This document shows, in pieces, positions 1 to 11,455 of a stretch of 64,000 bases of DNA (position 1 is the stretch's first letter; every line of letters begins with the position of its first letter). Origin of the DNA: Neoceratodus forsteri (Eukaryota > Chordata > Ceratodontiformes > Ceratodontidae). The notes below the pieces were generated by a model. The model was not told the origin of the DNA. It made no database searches and saw only the letters and a list, made by a program, of their open reading frames with translations. The stretch lies in NCBI GenBank assembly GCA_016271365.2, contig CM028129.1, positions 1,005,529,501-1,005,593,500 of the forward strand, in the 5' to 3' direction. A program made the translations under genes and the position numbers.

Positions 1-515
1 TAAGCTGTTTAGTAATACCCAGCAAAGCTTCTTTCAGGGGAGACAGCTCCGATAGAAATTTTTCTTCTGTGAGGGGAATTGGGGGCGGTATAACCTTGAT
101 AGCGGTGGCTGGCTAAGTTTTAGATTTTTTGGCCGCATTAGACTTCTCAGATATGGTCAGAGGAATATGTACAGGCCCTGCAGGTCACATCTTTACCTCC
201 ATGGTAGGTGATTGGCGAGGTTTCGATTTTGAATGCACTGGAAAGGCAGGATACTTTCCACTGATGCCACTGAAATGTTGACACACTCCTTGAAGATGAA
301 CAGTTAGTTTTTAAAGGTAGAACGGCTATAAAAGATTTTAAATTAAGAGCTGAGGAGTGGAGCTGAGATTACTGCGTCTTACCTGCGCCGACGCATCACG
401 TGACTTCGCTACTGGCTCTTTCTGTTTACTCTGCATTGATGGCATGCAAGACCCACATGGTATCCACCCATTTGGCATCTTGGCTTTTCCACTCAATGTC
501 TCTATCTCTCTCCAT

Positions 516-767
516 CTACACCTGTTTTATGCAGAGCCATTTCAACAACTCCCCTACGCTTTCAGGTGGAGGGTCTTCAAGAGGACATAGTTCCCTCGAT
601 TCTTCCTCATCCCTTTGCAGCTCTTCATCGTCTTCAGACTTGGCCTTCTTCCGAGCTCCCAGGTTCAGTCTAGGCAGCATTGTCTCTCCCAGTCTGTCGG
701 CCATGGTTCTGGTCAGAACTCCACGGACTTTTTTCTCTAGGTTCTCCTCTGGCAACTCCTGGTGCAT
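516..767 (-). CDS. Short charged open frame in LTR-element interior, unrecognised
   Basis: An 83-codon open frame begins about 80 bases downstream of the primer-binding site on the minus strand, where the first protein of an LTR element (gag) usually begins. The product is rich in Glu, Asp, Arg and Lys, with a basic KK patch followed by an acidic EDDEE run. There is no zinc knuckle and no match I can name. It may be the N-terminus of a decayed gag-like protein. The position is the main argument; the function is not known. Confidence 0.3.
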   Translation of the reverse strand: MHQELPEENLEKKVRGVLTRTMADRLGETMLPRLNLGARKKAKSEDDEELQRDEEESRELCPLEDPPPESVGELLKWLCIKQV

Positions 768-844
768 CCATCCACCTGGGAAATCTGGGCGATATCCACT
801 GGAAAATGTCCCTCTTAGGCCAGTCCAGACATTTCCAGCAAGTT

Positions 845-862
845 ATCCCACTTCTAACACCA
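845..862 (-). other. Primer-binding site, tRNA-Leu-like
   Basis: On the minus strand, four bases after the LTR end (CACA), the sequence reads TGGTGTTAGAAGTGGGAT. This is the reverse complement of a tRNA-Leu 3' end with one mismatch (T for C at position 7). It fixes the element's direction and shows that the LTR at 867-3489 is the 5' LTR. Confidence 0.75.
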
Positions 863-1170
863 AGACTGTGAAGGGGTTGTGGGATGACAGATGGACCGTA
901 TGCGGAACTTCAGGTTCAACACACAATCTCTGTGTGATGTTTATTTAAAATACATGAGATAGCCTTCAGAAATGTCATATCCCTTCTTCAGTACATAAGT
1001 TTGCAGCAACAGACTATGCATGTCCTTCCTCTGCAGTTAGTCAGCACCTACTGAACCAGTGATCTAGTGATCTAACTTTTTAATGAAAATCATTTCATAC
1101 CTATGTTTGTCTTGTGTGTTTGGGTGGTGGTGGGGGGCTCAAATAAAAAAAAAAAAAGCTAAAGACAGAG

Positions 1171-2551
1171 GACCTGATTCCAGAACAGATACGCATGGTG
1201 CAAAGTGTCTTACACCATAACAAATGGCACAAGTAGCACTTTGCGCCATGAGTTCTGACATTTTGTATTCCAAAAGGCAGCCTGCAACATGTCGCAGGCT
1301 GCCTGTGCTGAAGTGGCCTTACACCCCCATATATGCCATACACCCCTTGCAACATGGCACAAGTGGTTTACGGCAGCAGTTGCGCCCTATTCCAGGAGGG
1401 TGGCCACCGGAACAACACTGTTGCTATTCCAGGAGACACCCCAGAGGACACTTGTCCAAGTACAGTTAGACCAGCTATTAGCTGGTCTAACTGCACTCTG
1501 AGTCCACTGGGGTGCACCACTGTGCCATGTGCACCCAATGGCCACTCCCCATGGACCCACATATGGACCCACATATGCCCCACCGCCCATCCCCCATTGG
1601 GGACTGCACATACCTGCCCTCTGTGGGCTACTGGCTCCCCCAAGCCCTGATCCCTGAGAATTACCCTGCAGGGCTGAACGTGTCTTCCCCCCATACCTGA
1701 GTAGTGCCCCGCAAGGCTGATCATGTCCCCCCCCCCATGTACTGGTAGTGCCCCAAAGGTCTGAATATGTCTCCCCCAGTCCCCAAGACCCAATCCCCGA
1801 TTGCCAGCTTGCTGGTAGTATTAATAATGCCTTGCCCACATGCCTTGGTAGTCTAGTGTCCCCAGGCCCCAATACAGCAGTGCCGGTCCACCCCCCATTC
1901 CCAGTCGGTGACTGGCACACCCCACCTCTCACCTCCACAGCCAAACACTGACTGAGCTCCCTCTGAGCGCTTACTACTGTATACAGTATGCACTCAATAA
2001 ATGAGCTGTCATTCATTGAGCACGTACTATATACAGTAGTACATGCTCAGTGAGAGCTCAGTTGGCAACTGGCCATGGAGATGAGAGTTGGGAAGTGCCA
2101 GTCGCCAACTGGGAACGGGTGTGGGGGGTGGGGTGGACTGGCACTGCTGGGTAGGGGCCACTAGACTACCAGGGCATGCAGGCAAGGCATTATTAATATT
2201 ACCAGGAAGCTGATGATCAGGGACTGAGGCTTGGGGATGGGGGAGACATGTTCAGCCCTTCGGGGCACTACTCAGGTACTGGGGGGGTATGTTCTGCTCT
2301 GCCGGGCATTACTTGGGGAGTGGAACTTGGGGCAGGGGCTTGCACCCTGTTGGTGGGCTTTACTGCAGCTTGCGGCACTCTGTTGAGGTGCACCCTCCCT
2401 TTGGCGCAACACTTGGGGTGCCGCAAGTCATGGATGTAGCCACCAGGCCCCATGACTGTTCAGGAACCAGGTGCAGGGTCCCCGGCGCATCGGCATTTGG
2501 TGCAAGTTGCAGTTGTCGGCAACTTGCGCCATGCCTTCTGGAATCAGGCCC
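1171..2551. mobile_element. 1.38-kb foldback element with long inverted arms
   Basis: The two halves are imperfect reverse complements: the block around 1700-1960 pairs with about 2065-2330, with the turn near 2030. The outer ends match as inverted repeats (left GACCTGATTCCAGAA, right end read in reverse GGGCCTGATTCCAGAA). It sits in an LTR whose second copy (49540-50447) lacks it, so the borders are known; 4-bp flanks AGAG and AAAG are a likely decayed target duplication. The left arm is about 370 bases longer. No transposase frame is credible; open frames inside are side effects of the GC-rich arms. This is a non-autonomous DNA element of unknown superfamily. Confidence 0.8.
1463..1493. repeat. 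Perfect 14-bp hairpin inside the foldback
   Basis: CAGTTAGACCAGCT at 1463-1476 pairs perfectly with 1480-1493 across a three-base loop (ATT). It lies in the unpaired extra part of the left arm of the foldback. Confidence 0.85.
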
Positions 2552-2761
2552 AAAGAACCTCAGTGCAGAAGCACTGAAGTAGTGGTTACCCCAAAGGGCA
2601 CTGGCAATAAAGCCAGGTTTCAAAGAAACACAACATCACATACACACACCCATAATGCAAAGCATCATGGAATGTATATGCAAATCACCATGACATTTCA
2701 GACTGGCTCAGCTTATAGTAGGAATGCATGGTACCAAAAGGGCCTCTCAAACAATCTGCAA

Positions 2762-3055
2762 TTTATTTATTTATTTATTAGCTTTTGGTAACCAGATAAG
2801 TGCATTAGGCAAAAGACCTGCTATTTTCAAGCACAACCCGGTAGAGTACAAAATAACAATGGAGCAAAGTTTATAGAGGACAAGACAAGTATAACCAATC
2901 ACAAATAAACAGGACCCCATGCAGGGAAGGTCAAAACATAGGTACAGTTGAAATAAAACACCCACATAGGAGTGTGTAATAAAACAATGACAGGTCGAGC
3001 AGTACACAAACTCAGCAGTATGATGCACGCATACATTTAACAACATAACAGGGGG
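2762..3055 (-). mobile_element. LINE 3' end with (AAAT)n tail, inserted in LTR A
   Basis: Read on the minus strand this ends in TTACCAAAAGC followed by AATA repeats, the same kind of 3' tail as the LINE at 25702-27232. It interrupts the LTR alignment between copies A and B, so it is an insertion younger than the LTR. Only 3' sequence is present; the element was truncated at the 5' end on insertion. The right border is approximate. Confidence 0.65.
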
Positions 3056-3494
3056 TTTTCTGATATTTCTACCCCGGTAACTTAATTTTTATAATACAGT
3101 CACCTAGTACTTTTTATCTTTATCAAAAACACCTAATGCCATGGTATTTTCAACATTTACAGGTTTCATACACATAAGGTATATACATCAAGGTATTTCA
3201 TGACACAGTGCCATTGTATACTAAATCCAACAATGAGGAACACAGCCTAATGTTTTACATCGGCTCGGAGGTCACAACGATAACCTCCCTGTACGAGGAC
3301 CTGACAGGGAAAAGGAATATTAAAGAAGACACTATAGCATAGTCAAGAAAGGGGAGGGGAGTGCCCATAGGTGGCCAACCTTATGGACCAAAAATTGTAA
3401 AGGATAGATCAGGCTAAGAAACAGAAGAACTGTTGCAACAGATTTAAGAAAAGGTCGGTCCTCAAGAGTGGCAGGATCTCCTTGTCACACCTGA

Positions 3495-4214
3495 GTCATA
3501 ACTAATGCACCCTTCCGAACCCACCATTGTGTTCTGTATTCTTTAGTAGGCCAGACTTCACTGACTTCCAGAAGGATGCTCCGTATCTGTACCTGGACCT
3601 ATAAAGCATTGCTGAATGAACTACCTACTTATATCACATCATTGTTCCACTGCTCCAATAGCTGTTACACAGGAAAAACACCAACATCCTGTTAGTTGTG
3701 CCCAAATTCCGTACCCGCTACAGTAAAGCGGCTATCTAATACACCATTCCATCAGCCTGGAACAAACCCCAGACATTGTTAAGGAACAACAAGTTAGTAT
3801 CCTTGAATCTCTTCAGATCCCTAGCTAAAACAGCTGTCCAGAAAGCTTTCAAATGCTTTTCGAGTTAGCACTCCCTCAAATGTTTTTATCTTATATGTGA
3901 GTACTTACGCCCATTCCTTGATATCCTTCCCCATACACTTGCATGTCAATCTTTGCCATTATAATGGCGTAAATGTTATGTTCCAATATGTAAAGCCTGT
4001 AATCCCTTTGCAGGGGTACGTGTAATCACCATTCTATACTTTCTTATTATTAGAATGTTTGTATCAGGTTATCTTTGACACGGTCTTTTGTTGTTTCTAT
4101 CAAAGTCTGTAGTTTTGTACTTGTATTATGTTGTCATTGACAGGACTTCCTTGTAAATGAGCGTGCTCAAAGGAGTTTTCCTGAAATAAACTTGAACTTG
4201 AACAACTTGAACTT
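3495..4214 (+). mobile_element. LINE 3' fragment with (TTGAAC)n tail
   Basis: Around 3690-3870 the + strand encodes a decayed LINE C-terminus with the typical order Trp-Asn-Lys-Pro ... Leu-Asn-Leu-Phe-Arg-Ser-Leu-Ala-Lys. It is followed by a 3' UTR and ends at AATAAACTTGAACTTGAAC plus one more irregular repeat. The abrupt switch at 4214 into internal L2 sequence on the other strand suggests this LINE jumped into that L2. The family is not named. Confidence 0.6.
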
Positions 4215-6445
4215 AATCCTCCACTGATCCCAAGGTATAAAGCAATGCAGTAATTCAACCGTGAGGTCACAAAAGCATGCACCAGTGACAGCAAGTCCTC
4301 GGGGGATAAGGGATCAAATCTGGCTGATGTTCTTCAGTTGGTAGAAGCCATTCCAAACTACTACGACACCAGAGCCTCAAATGTCAGCCCATCATCCACT
4401 AACACACCCAGATTCTTCATCTTCACAGCAGCCAAAAGCCTGGACGCCCCATCTCCCTCTCAGTAGCTGCTGCTCCTCCCATCCGACCCAACTCAATCAC
4501 CAGTTCTTCAGTTTTGTCTGGGTTGAGTCTCAGCCAGCTCATTGACTTCCAGTCCTGGATCTCAACCAAGCACTGATTTTTTACATCCACCATGCCACTC
4601 ATCTTGGGTACAAAAGACAGAGTATCATCTGCATAACAATGAAACCCAGCTCCATATTATGTAATGTTCCCGCACAGGGGTAGCATATACACTGCAAACA
4701 ACATGGGTGAGAGAACCAATCCCTAGGGTACACCACAGTGGTGGTCCATTGTGATAGAGGAAGAACTTCCCATCACTACCTTCTGTGTTCTGCCTGTGAG
4801 GTAGGACTTGAACCAGAAGATGACTTTGGCAGTATTGCTACATTCTCCTGAGTCAGTCCAATAAAAGCCCATGATCCTCAGTGTCAAATGCTGAGAAGAG
4901 ATTGAAGAGGACAAGAAGTGACCACTGTCTTCTATCCCTCACCCTGATCAGGTCATTATGCACCCTGACCAATGATCTCTGTGCTGTGCTTTGACCTAAA
5001 ACCAGATTGGAAAGGCTCAAAGATATCAAAGTTCGTGAGGTTTGCCTCAAGTTGCAATGTAATCACCTTCTCAGTAACCTTGCCTAAGATAGGCAGGCTA
5101 GAGACAGGTCAGTAATTCACCAAGATGTCCCTGTCTAGCTATGGCTTTTTCAAGAGGGTCCTCAATCTATGCATTTTTCAATGCAGATGGGAAAATCCCT
5201 TCTGACAAGGAACATCAGATAATCTCATCAAACACTGGGCCCAGCTGCCTGACACAGCTCACTAGTAGCCAGATTGGGTCTGGATCCAGTTCACAATATG
5301 CTGGTGGAAACTCTGAGATCATCTTCCCAACCTCATCCACCGTCACTGGCAGAAACTGTCCCCAGAACCATTGACTGTCAATGCGTCTTACTGGCTCAAT
5401 ACTGTTGGGCCACAACAGCCCACTTGGTGAAATCCCAGCCAGAATAGAGGACACTCTGTCTGAAAAGAATGTAACAAACTCCTAATACTTAGTGAATGAA
5501 GCAGCCTTCACGAACTCCAGACAGGCAAGATGAAGAAACCTGTCTACTGTCCGAAAAACTGAGCCAGTCGGTTCCTTCTGGCTGCAGTATCCCATAACAA
5601 GAACTCTGCCTTCTTACAGAAGATTGCCATTTGATATATACAGTAGTGAATATTCAGAGTCAGTTTGTTCTCCTGGGCCCCCACTTTCCTCCAACAGTGC
5701 TCCAACTCCATCCCCTTGAATTCATCTCCCTCAGCTCACCATCAGACCACAGCGAGCCAAGGCATGAAAACAACAGGCATAAACAGACTGGTGCTACAAG
5801 GTCAGAGGCTATACCTTTAAGTCACCACTGCCTCCTCCCAACCCCCAGCCATGTGCCAACATACCTGAGGTATACAGTACTGCCATAAGCCCATCTGGCC
5901 TAAGCCTTCGTAAAGGGCAGTACCAGACCATCTCCGCAGAGAGTGGACTACAGAGGATGCCCTGAAATTGAACCTGATGGCTCAATAATCTGACCAGCTA
6001 ATCGGATCAGTCCTGAGGTTTTCCACCTAAAGCCCCATAGAGAACATCAAGTCCAAGGCATGCCCGTGTTGGTGAGTCACAGCAGTAACTGCTTGTGCTG
6101 CACCCAGGGTGTTCAGCAGCTAACACTAGCCCACCACTTAGTTAAATTTAAATTTTAATAAAAGCAGTGAAGAAGATCACTGATTCCAGTGTGGTGATTT
6201 AAATGATTCCATGCACTCACCTCTGTGCCCAGCTCCTTTCATCTGATTGAAACATTTTACAGAGTTAGCAGCTCCAGCCCAGCACCAGACCTCTCGAATC
6301 CACCATAGCACACTCCCTTTGTTTGGACTGTTTCCATGAAACAAGCCAAATCAACCACGGAACGAGATATAAAATCTACTGTAACAGTGGACTTATTCCT
6401 CATTGATCTGGCATTGCACAGCCCTGCAGAAGAAGACAAGTGGTG
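4215..6445 (-). pseudogene. Decayed L2-type LINE (endonuclease, linker, reverse transcriptase)
   Basis: The minus strand matches the + strand L2 at 19840-22550 in order. Near 6430-6260 is the endonuclease start (CNARSMRNKSTVTVDFISRS). Around 5640-5450 is the linker ending KAEFL...RNRLAQ. Reverse transcriptase follows: FSAFDTEDHGLLLD near 4860, YLTGRTQKVV near 4790, CGVP near 4725 and CYADD near 4640. It closes with LNYCIALYLGISGG near 4230. Many stops and frameshifts break it, and the 3' end is missing where the + LINE abuts at 4214. L2 elements encode an endonuclease plus reverse transcriptase used for target-primed copying. Confidence 0.8.
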
Positions 6446-7689
6446 ACAGCCAACCCATCAGCTACCCGTCCACTCGGTCTCGTGGAATCCCTGGGTATGG
6501 GGATTAAACATGTCTGGCCTCTCTCAAATCCCTATTTCACCCCAGGGCATCTCCTGGCCCACACAGTCCTAATTGCCCCCCCATAGCAGCATTTTTGCAA
6601 TCTGTTGCCCCCCCAATGCCTCCTAGCAATTCCCACCTCCCTTCAGCGATGATATGCTGCACCACATATGGATGGGTCATTAAAGGGGGCACAGGTCCCG
6701 GACCAGAGATGTGAAGTAGCTGAGGCTAGGGATCTTCACAGGAAATTACCAGTACAACTCAGCCTTGCTTAAAAACCCCAGATAAACACTCACCAGTCTC
6801 TACCTGCCCCCCTGTTGTTATAACCAACATGCCTCCCATGGCCAGATTAATGGAAGTGGGGACCCTACTCCAAGTCATATTTTGTGGCCTGGGACCCCTA
6901 AATGCCAACATCCCACTCTTCTACGGTGCCGGACTGGCAAGGCAGCAATAACCAGGGTACTCAAGCAGGATGTGGTTTTATAATGCTGTGTTATGCCACA
7001 TGACTTGACAGGTCACATGCCCTTGATTATAAACAACACAATTCAGAATGACCAATTACTGCATAAAGAAATACTTTATCGGTACAGTATTAACATTTTG
7101 TAAATTTTCACTTTTTAGTTACCTCTAACTTGTCTTGTTTTTCCCTTGTCACTACTGTACCTTGTAACTATTTTTGTTATTAATAATTATGGATTAATTA
7201 TTAATTATGGATCCTCTTTTCTTCCTCTTTTCGTCCCTCCTCCGAGACACACCTGGACATTAGACTTCGATTAGTGTGCCCTGCCTTCCCAGATATCAAA
7301 TTCAAATTTCACATAAATAATTTAATAAAAAATGGGGATTGTAGCTGCCACAATCTCCCTGCTCATGCCTCCTTAAATACCTTTTCTCTCTGCCAAAACC
7401 AAAAAACTGAAGCGTGTATTGAAGCAGTTAATGGGGCTCACAGCTCCCTTGCATCATTTCCTTGCTCAAGACTCCTTCGAGCTCCAAACCTGAGACATGC
7501 TTAAGCTCCTTGCTTCCGCAATGCATCTGCCACAATCACCCTCTGTGCAGCTACCTGTGTCCTCAATTTTGTCTGTTCTCCCCACTGTCTCCTGTCCTCC
7601 ATCTCCATTGTCATTTATAGTTTTGTTGTCAGCTTAAAAGTTGCTTTGCTGCCAATGCTGAGTTGCCACATCCTTGCCCCCACTCCAAG
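6446..7689. other. No recognisable gene
   Basis: I see no coding signal. An AT-rich palindromic stretch (TTAATTATTAATTATGG and relatives) lies at 7175-7212. The rest is unremarkable non-coding DNA. Confidence 0.5.
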
Positions 7690-7870
7690 TCATTGATGCC
7701 AAAGCAGCTAAAGAGAGTTGTGTCAAGAAGACTGAGCCTTAAGAACTCTGCAGGACCCGCAGGTGTTGACTGCAGTCACTTCAGAGATTAAGCTTCCTAG
7801 AGCAACCTACTGCAACTTCCCAGTAATGTATATGACTCAAATCAAACCAAGACAAATCTGCACCAGCAAG
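7690..7870 (-). pseudogene. Very old CR1 reverse-transcriptase fragment
   Basis: On the minus strand, patched across frameshifts, I can see the trace of the CR1 segment around the VPQGS motif: LGS-ISE, then a degraded Gly-Pro...Leu block, then INDLEWG near 7690. The match is short and decayed. It could be the continuation of the CR1 whose ORF1 lies at 9300-10540. Confidence 0.35.
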
Positions 7871-9299
7871 AGCAAGTCCCACAGGTTAGTTCCCCTCAGG
7901 TGACTTATCAGCACCCCATGGTCCACTCAGTGCCAAACTCAAATCTTATTAAAGACTCATCAGTACACTACTCAGGTTACTGAACACACACAGGCAGACC
8001 ATGACCAGAGGCAACCACAACTTAGTTTGTTTCTCCAATGCAAAAACAAGTTATTTCTGCAGCAGCAAAAAATGGCTTGGACACTGCAGAACACAGATGA
8101 CTAGTCAACATTACATACCTGGTGTGGCCTGACTGATGTGAATGTGAATGTGATGAGTCCAGTCTGTCCTCTTGATTGTTTCCTCAAGATCACACAGGCG
8201 GCGGTGACACGACTCGGCCATGCAGTGCGGCCCGGCATGGGATGGGTCCTCACAGTCACATCAGGACCAAAGGCCCAACTAGCAGCAACACTAACTGATC
8301 CTGGCTAGTGGCTACATGGAAAACGCCAGCAGCATGCGATGCTGCACTGAAGCCTAATCCAAGTCCAGGTGACCCCCGCAGCCTGATCAGACTCTCTCTC
8401 TCTCTCTGCTTCTTTGTCTTTAGGCAGAGACTCTTCTTCTTTGATAGATGAGACCAGACACCGGCATCAACAACTAACCACAACAGCTCTCTCTCATTCT
8501 CCTCCTCTACTCCTCTTCACTGCCTGGCCACACACTCTGCCGCCACGCACACGAACGCACTGATTCCAGCTCCCCAGTAGCCACACCTCCAGAAGACCTC
8601 TGATGGACATGATTGGTTGTGTGTTGTGGGGTCAGGTAGATCAGAGCTGAAGCTGGAGCTACCCATCGGGGAGACTGAGAGGCTCGCTTGCTCAAAGCGG
8701 CTGCAGGGGGAGGGTCTCCACTCACCAGGCTGACTCAGTAGGGCGGGGGGGCTGACTGACTCCAAGAAGGGGGGGTGCTTTTTGGGCAATTTGGCCCATC
8801 GACGGTCACCCAGTACAGCCAGAATTAAAGAAAGTAACTGTAAATAGGTTAATAGTGGGGGCCCTCCTGAACCTTGGGGCCCTATGCCATGGCGTAATTT
8901 GCATACAGGTTAATCCTGCCATGCTGCCTCCCCCCAGCAATCGCACTAACATACACTAATCATGTATCAAATTCTAACCACCATTCTCTCTCCGACTCAC
9001 CCAAATGAAGCAAATTAACAAAATCAAGAACAATATTAGTAACATAACAAGTTGTGGTGCAAGTAGCCAAATTCATGCAATCAAATGTCATGTCCTACCA
9101 TAAATTAGGACTCCCGGGTAGCATTCATACAGATGATTAATTAAGTGCTAAAAGGTACTGCTCCATACTCTCACTGTTGAGCAGCCCTAAATCCTCTATG
9201 GAAACTAAAACAGTACCCGGACAACTTATTTTGATAAACAATCATTTTGTTTTCTGACTCTCACCCAGGAGACATTGCCCAGTTCAATCTAATTGATCT
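7871..9299. other. No recognisable gene; short CT tract
   Basis: Nothing codes convincingly. A (CT)n run lies at 8391-8406 and a locally GC-rich segment at about 8500-8790. Open frames in the GC-rich part are chance readings. Confidence 0.5.
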
Positions 9300-10540
9300 A
9301 CTGTAATGCCTTTCCGCGGAGTTAGGCCAAAAGCATACAGTTTACAGGGGATAGCAATATTAAAATACAAGGAGTCCACAACTCACCATCTCTTCTTCAC
9401 AGTCCCATCTGACTTGGATCTTCTGACTCCACCAGACAAAGGATGGCCTCTTCTCTGGCGTCCCTGGTCCCTGCAAGCTGAGCAGGCCTCTTCCACTGGT
9501 TACAGCTTTCTTGTTGTGCTTGCCTTTGGCACCGGAAGTATGTCTGAAAAAGTTACTGATCTTCCTGCCCCCTCACATAATTGTGCTAGTTCCTCAAACC
9601 TCCTCTGGACTATATCTACTGTCTTGTCAGCCAGGTCGTTTGTCCCAAGATGTATAATTAAATGAGGCTTGTCCCTACCCCTTCTAGCATATTTCAGAAC
9701 AGATTGTCCCACCCTTTCCACTGTCATTCCTGGCATGGCCTCCACCCAAATGCAACTTTGCCTCTCCCCCTTGCTACCCCACCTGACTCCTCTTAGTATT
9801 GAGTACCCCAGCACTAAGATTCCACCCCTCTTACTCCCTGTTTGCTTCCATTCATCTCCCTCTCTCATTTCCAGCTCCTCTTCTTCCTCCTGCACATTAT
9901 TTCCCCCTTTTACCCCTTTTGCAATTCTCCCAGAAGAACTTCCCCGCTCCAGTTTGGTCCAGGCATTTATCAATTACTCCTCTAATTTCATCATTTCCTC
10001 CTCCACCTTCTTCCTCTCTAGCAGTGCACAACTATTTTCTGAAGGCCCTTCACAAATGCCCGCCCTCTCTCTTCATAGTAACCTGTTCTTCCTTTCCACT
10101 CCATGACTTTTGCCACTTCTCGCCTCCCCTCACAAGTCCCTATCTCCTCCTTCCATCTGTCTTTTGTCTCCTGACCTGGTTTCCCCGGCAATAGTTCTTT
10201 CTGGCCTGGGCCCCTTTGTCTCTGCTTCCCTTCTTCTGACCTTCTCCTCACCACTGTTGGCTTAAATCGCCCTCCCTCATCTCCCTTCTTCCTCCCTCCA
10301 GTATTGACTAAACCCACCCCCAATCTGCCTTGCCTGTCTTAGTTCCTCCTGCAGACCCTCAATCTCCTTTCTAAGTTTTTCTATGTGGTTGCACACTAAA
10401 CATCCTCCCACACTCCAGGCAATTTTTAGAAAGATTGGTGCACCGCAGTTGTTGCAGCCTACCACCCTACCCATTGCTGTCATTGCCCACCAGCACCCCC
10501 CACCCTTCCAGATGCAGGATACCAAACACTCCCCCAAGTC
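9300..10540 (-). pseudogene. CR1 ORF1 remnant with zinc finger, coiled coil and SGNH esterase domain
   Basis: Read from high to low coordinates the minus strand shows the CR1 ORF1 order. A cysteine-rich finger (CNNCGAPIF ... CLVCNHI, about 10460-10370) is followed by a coiled coil (EKLRKEIEGLQEELRQARQ). A lysine/glutamate-rich spacer comes next (about 10320-9870). Then an esterase-like block (about 9850-9500) has VLGYSILRG, HLGTNDLADK and FSDILPVP. The family motif is GDS; here Asp is replaced by Tyr, though the nucleophile Ser remains. CR1 ORF1 proteins bind nucleic acid and carry a lipolytic SGNH domain. Several stops and frame changes make it non-functional. Confidence 0.75.
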
Positions 10541-11040
10541 TCCCTCTCCTTCTATCAGTGCAAAACATTCTTTTCTTTATTTCCCTTACCTCCCTTGTTG
10601 TACACATTTACATATATTGAGCAACTGCTTTTTATATTCCTATCCTTCCTATCCACACTCAAAAAGAGACTTTAAGTAGCCATTTACACAACCTTCTTCA
10701 AACTCCTACTCCTCCTTTCCCCAATGCAATATCAATGCGAAGAAGTAATAATGAAAGCTCCTAGGTTTGCATTTACTTCCCTTCCACTGAGATAGCAGGC
10801 ACCTCTTCACTTGCTGCTGTTCCTTTCCTGGATGTCTGCTTCTGCTATGACAGGTGTATATCCTTTGCCCGTTTAAGGAAGTGATGTCAGAACCCTGGCA
10901 TAAAGGAAACAATGGACCAGGGGTGGGTGAGGGGGTTTGGGGTGGGACCAGCCCAAGTCTTCCAGAAACAATCAGGTAACTGAGGCCTCTGGTCAGACCA
11001 TTAGCACCCTTCCCCACTCTGCACTAAAACTTTGCAGCTA
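10541..11040 (-). other. Possible 5' UTR of the CR1 at 9300-10540
   Basis: This lies just upstream of the CR1 ORF1 remnant in its reading direction and has no coding potential of its own. The only argument is position; it could equally be unrelated flanking DNA. Confidence 0.25.
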
Positions 11041-11455
11041 GTGAAGCCAGCAACAATGAATCACAATTCTACTCAAAGCCCCCAAAATAGGTTTGCTACC
11101 CAAAGAAACATGACTCCAATTCAAACAGCTTCACCAACAACACATCAAAATAGGCTTGGAATTAGAAGAGATAGGTCTCCAATTCAAAGAAACAGACCCA
11201 GTTAAATCACACCAATTATGTTTTAAAACAGAAGAAATAGGCCTCTACAAATGCAGCCCGCCACACAGTGAATCATCAAATGAGCCCACTTACAGCTACC
11301 AAAACAGGTTTCAAAATTCCAACAGCCCCAAACAATACCCTACTAGCCCCTTAGTAGTAAGAAAGAAAAGAAATAACCTTCTACCAAGTAGAATCCACAA
11401 GAAACAATGTAAAAACAACAAGAAGAAGCTACTGTACTGTAGATACAAATAAATG
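11041..11455. repeat. Degenerate ~75-bp tandem repeats, A-rich
   Basis: The phrase AAAATAGG/AAACAGG followed by TCTCCAATTCAAA-like text recurs at roughly 75-base spacing (near 11085, 11150, 11230 and 11305). Copies are poorly conserved. The open frame running through it is low-complexity and not credible as a gene. Confidence 0.4.

Larger units (their letters stand above)
1..866 (-). mobile_element. Interior of a minus-strand LTR retroelement, cut by the window edge
   Basis: This stretch lies directly inside the LTR that begins at 867. Read on the minus strand it starts with a primer-binding site (845-862), so it is the 5' leader and first coding part of an LTR retroelement whose remainder lies left of the window. 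Only one short open frame (767-516) stands out; lower down there are short open pieces broken by stops. I do not recognise a gag, protease or polymerase motif, so the clade is unresolved. The direction is well supported by the primer site. Confidence 0.6.
867..3489 (-). repeat. 5' LTR (copy A), interrupted by two insertions
   Basis: The LTR starts TGTG (867) and ends CACA (3489). Aligned to the solo LTR at 49540-50447 it is collinear: both share the early block from AACTTCAGGTTCAACACACA onward, the block just after 2556, and the block from about 3085 to 3480. Two segments are absent from the other copy: a foldback (1171-2551) and a LINE 3' end (about 2762-3055). Without them it would be about 950 bp. 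The flanking bases differ (AAGAC left, CCTGA right), as expected when the left side is element interior, not target DNA. Confidence 0.8.

Noticed and set aside
400..948. 182-codon + strand open frame at the left edge
   Set aside because: It runs across the LTR border and the primer-binding site and is Ser-rich; the element is read on the other strand.
1333..2016. Long open frames on both strands around 1.3-2.0 kb
   Set aside because: They lie inside the GC-rich arms of the foldback element and have no similarity to any family; the paired arms generate mirror frames.
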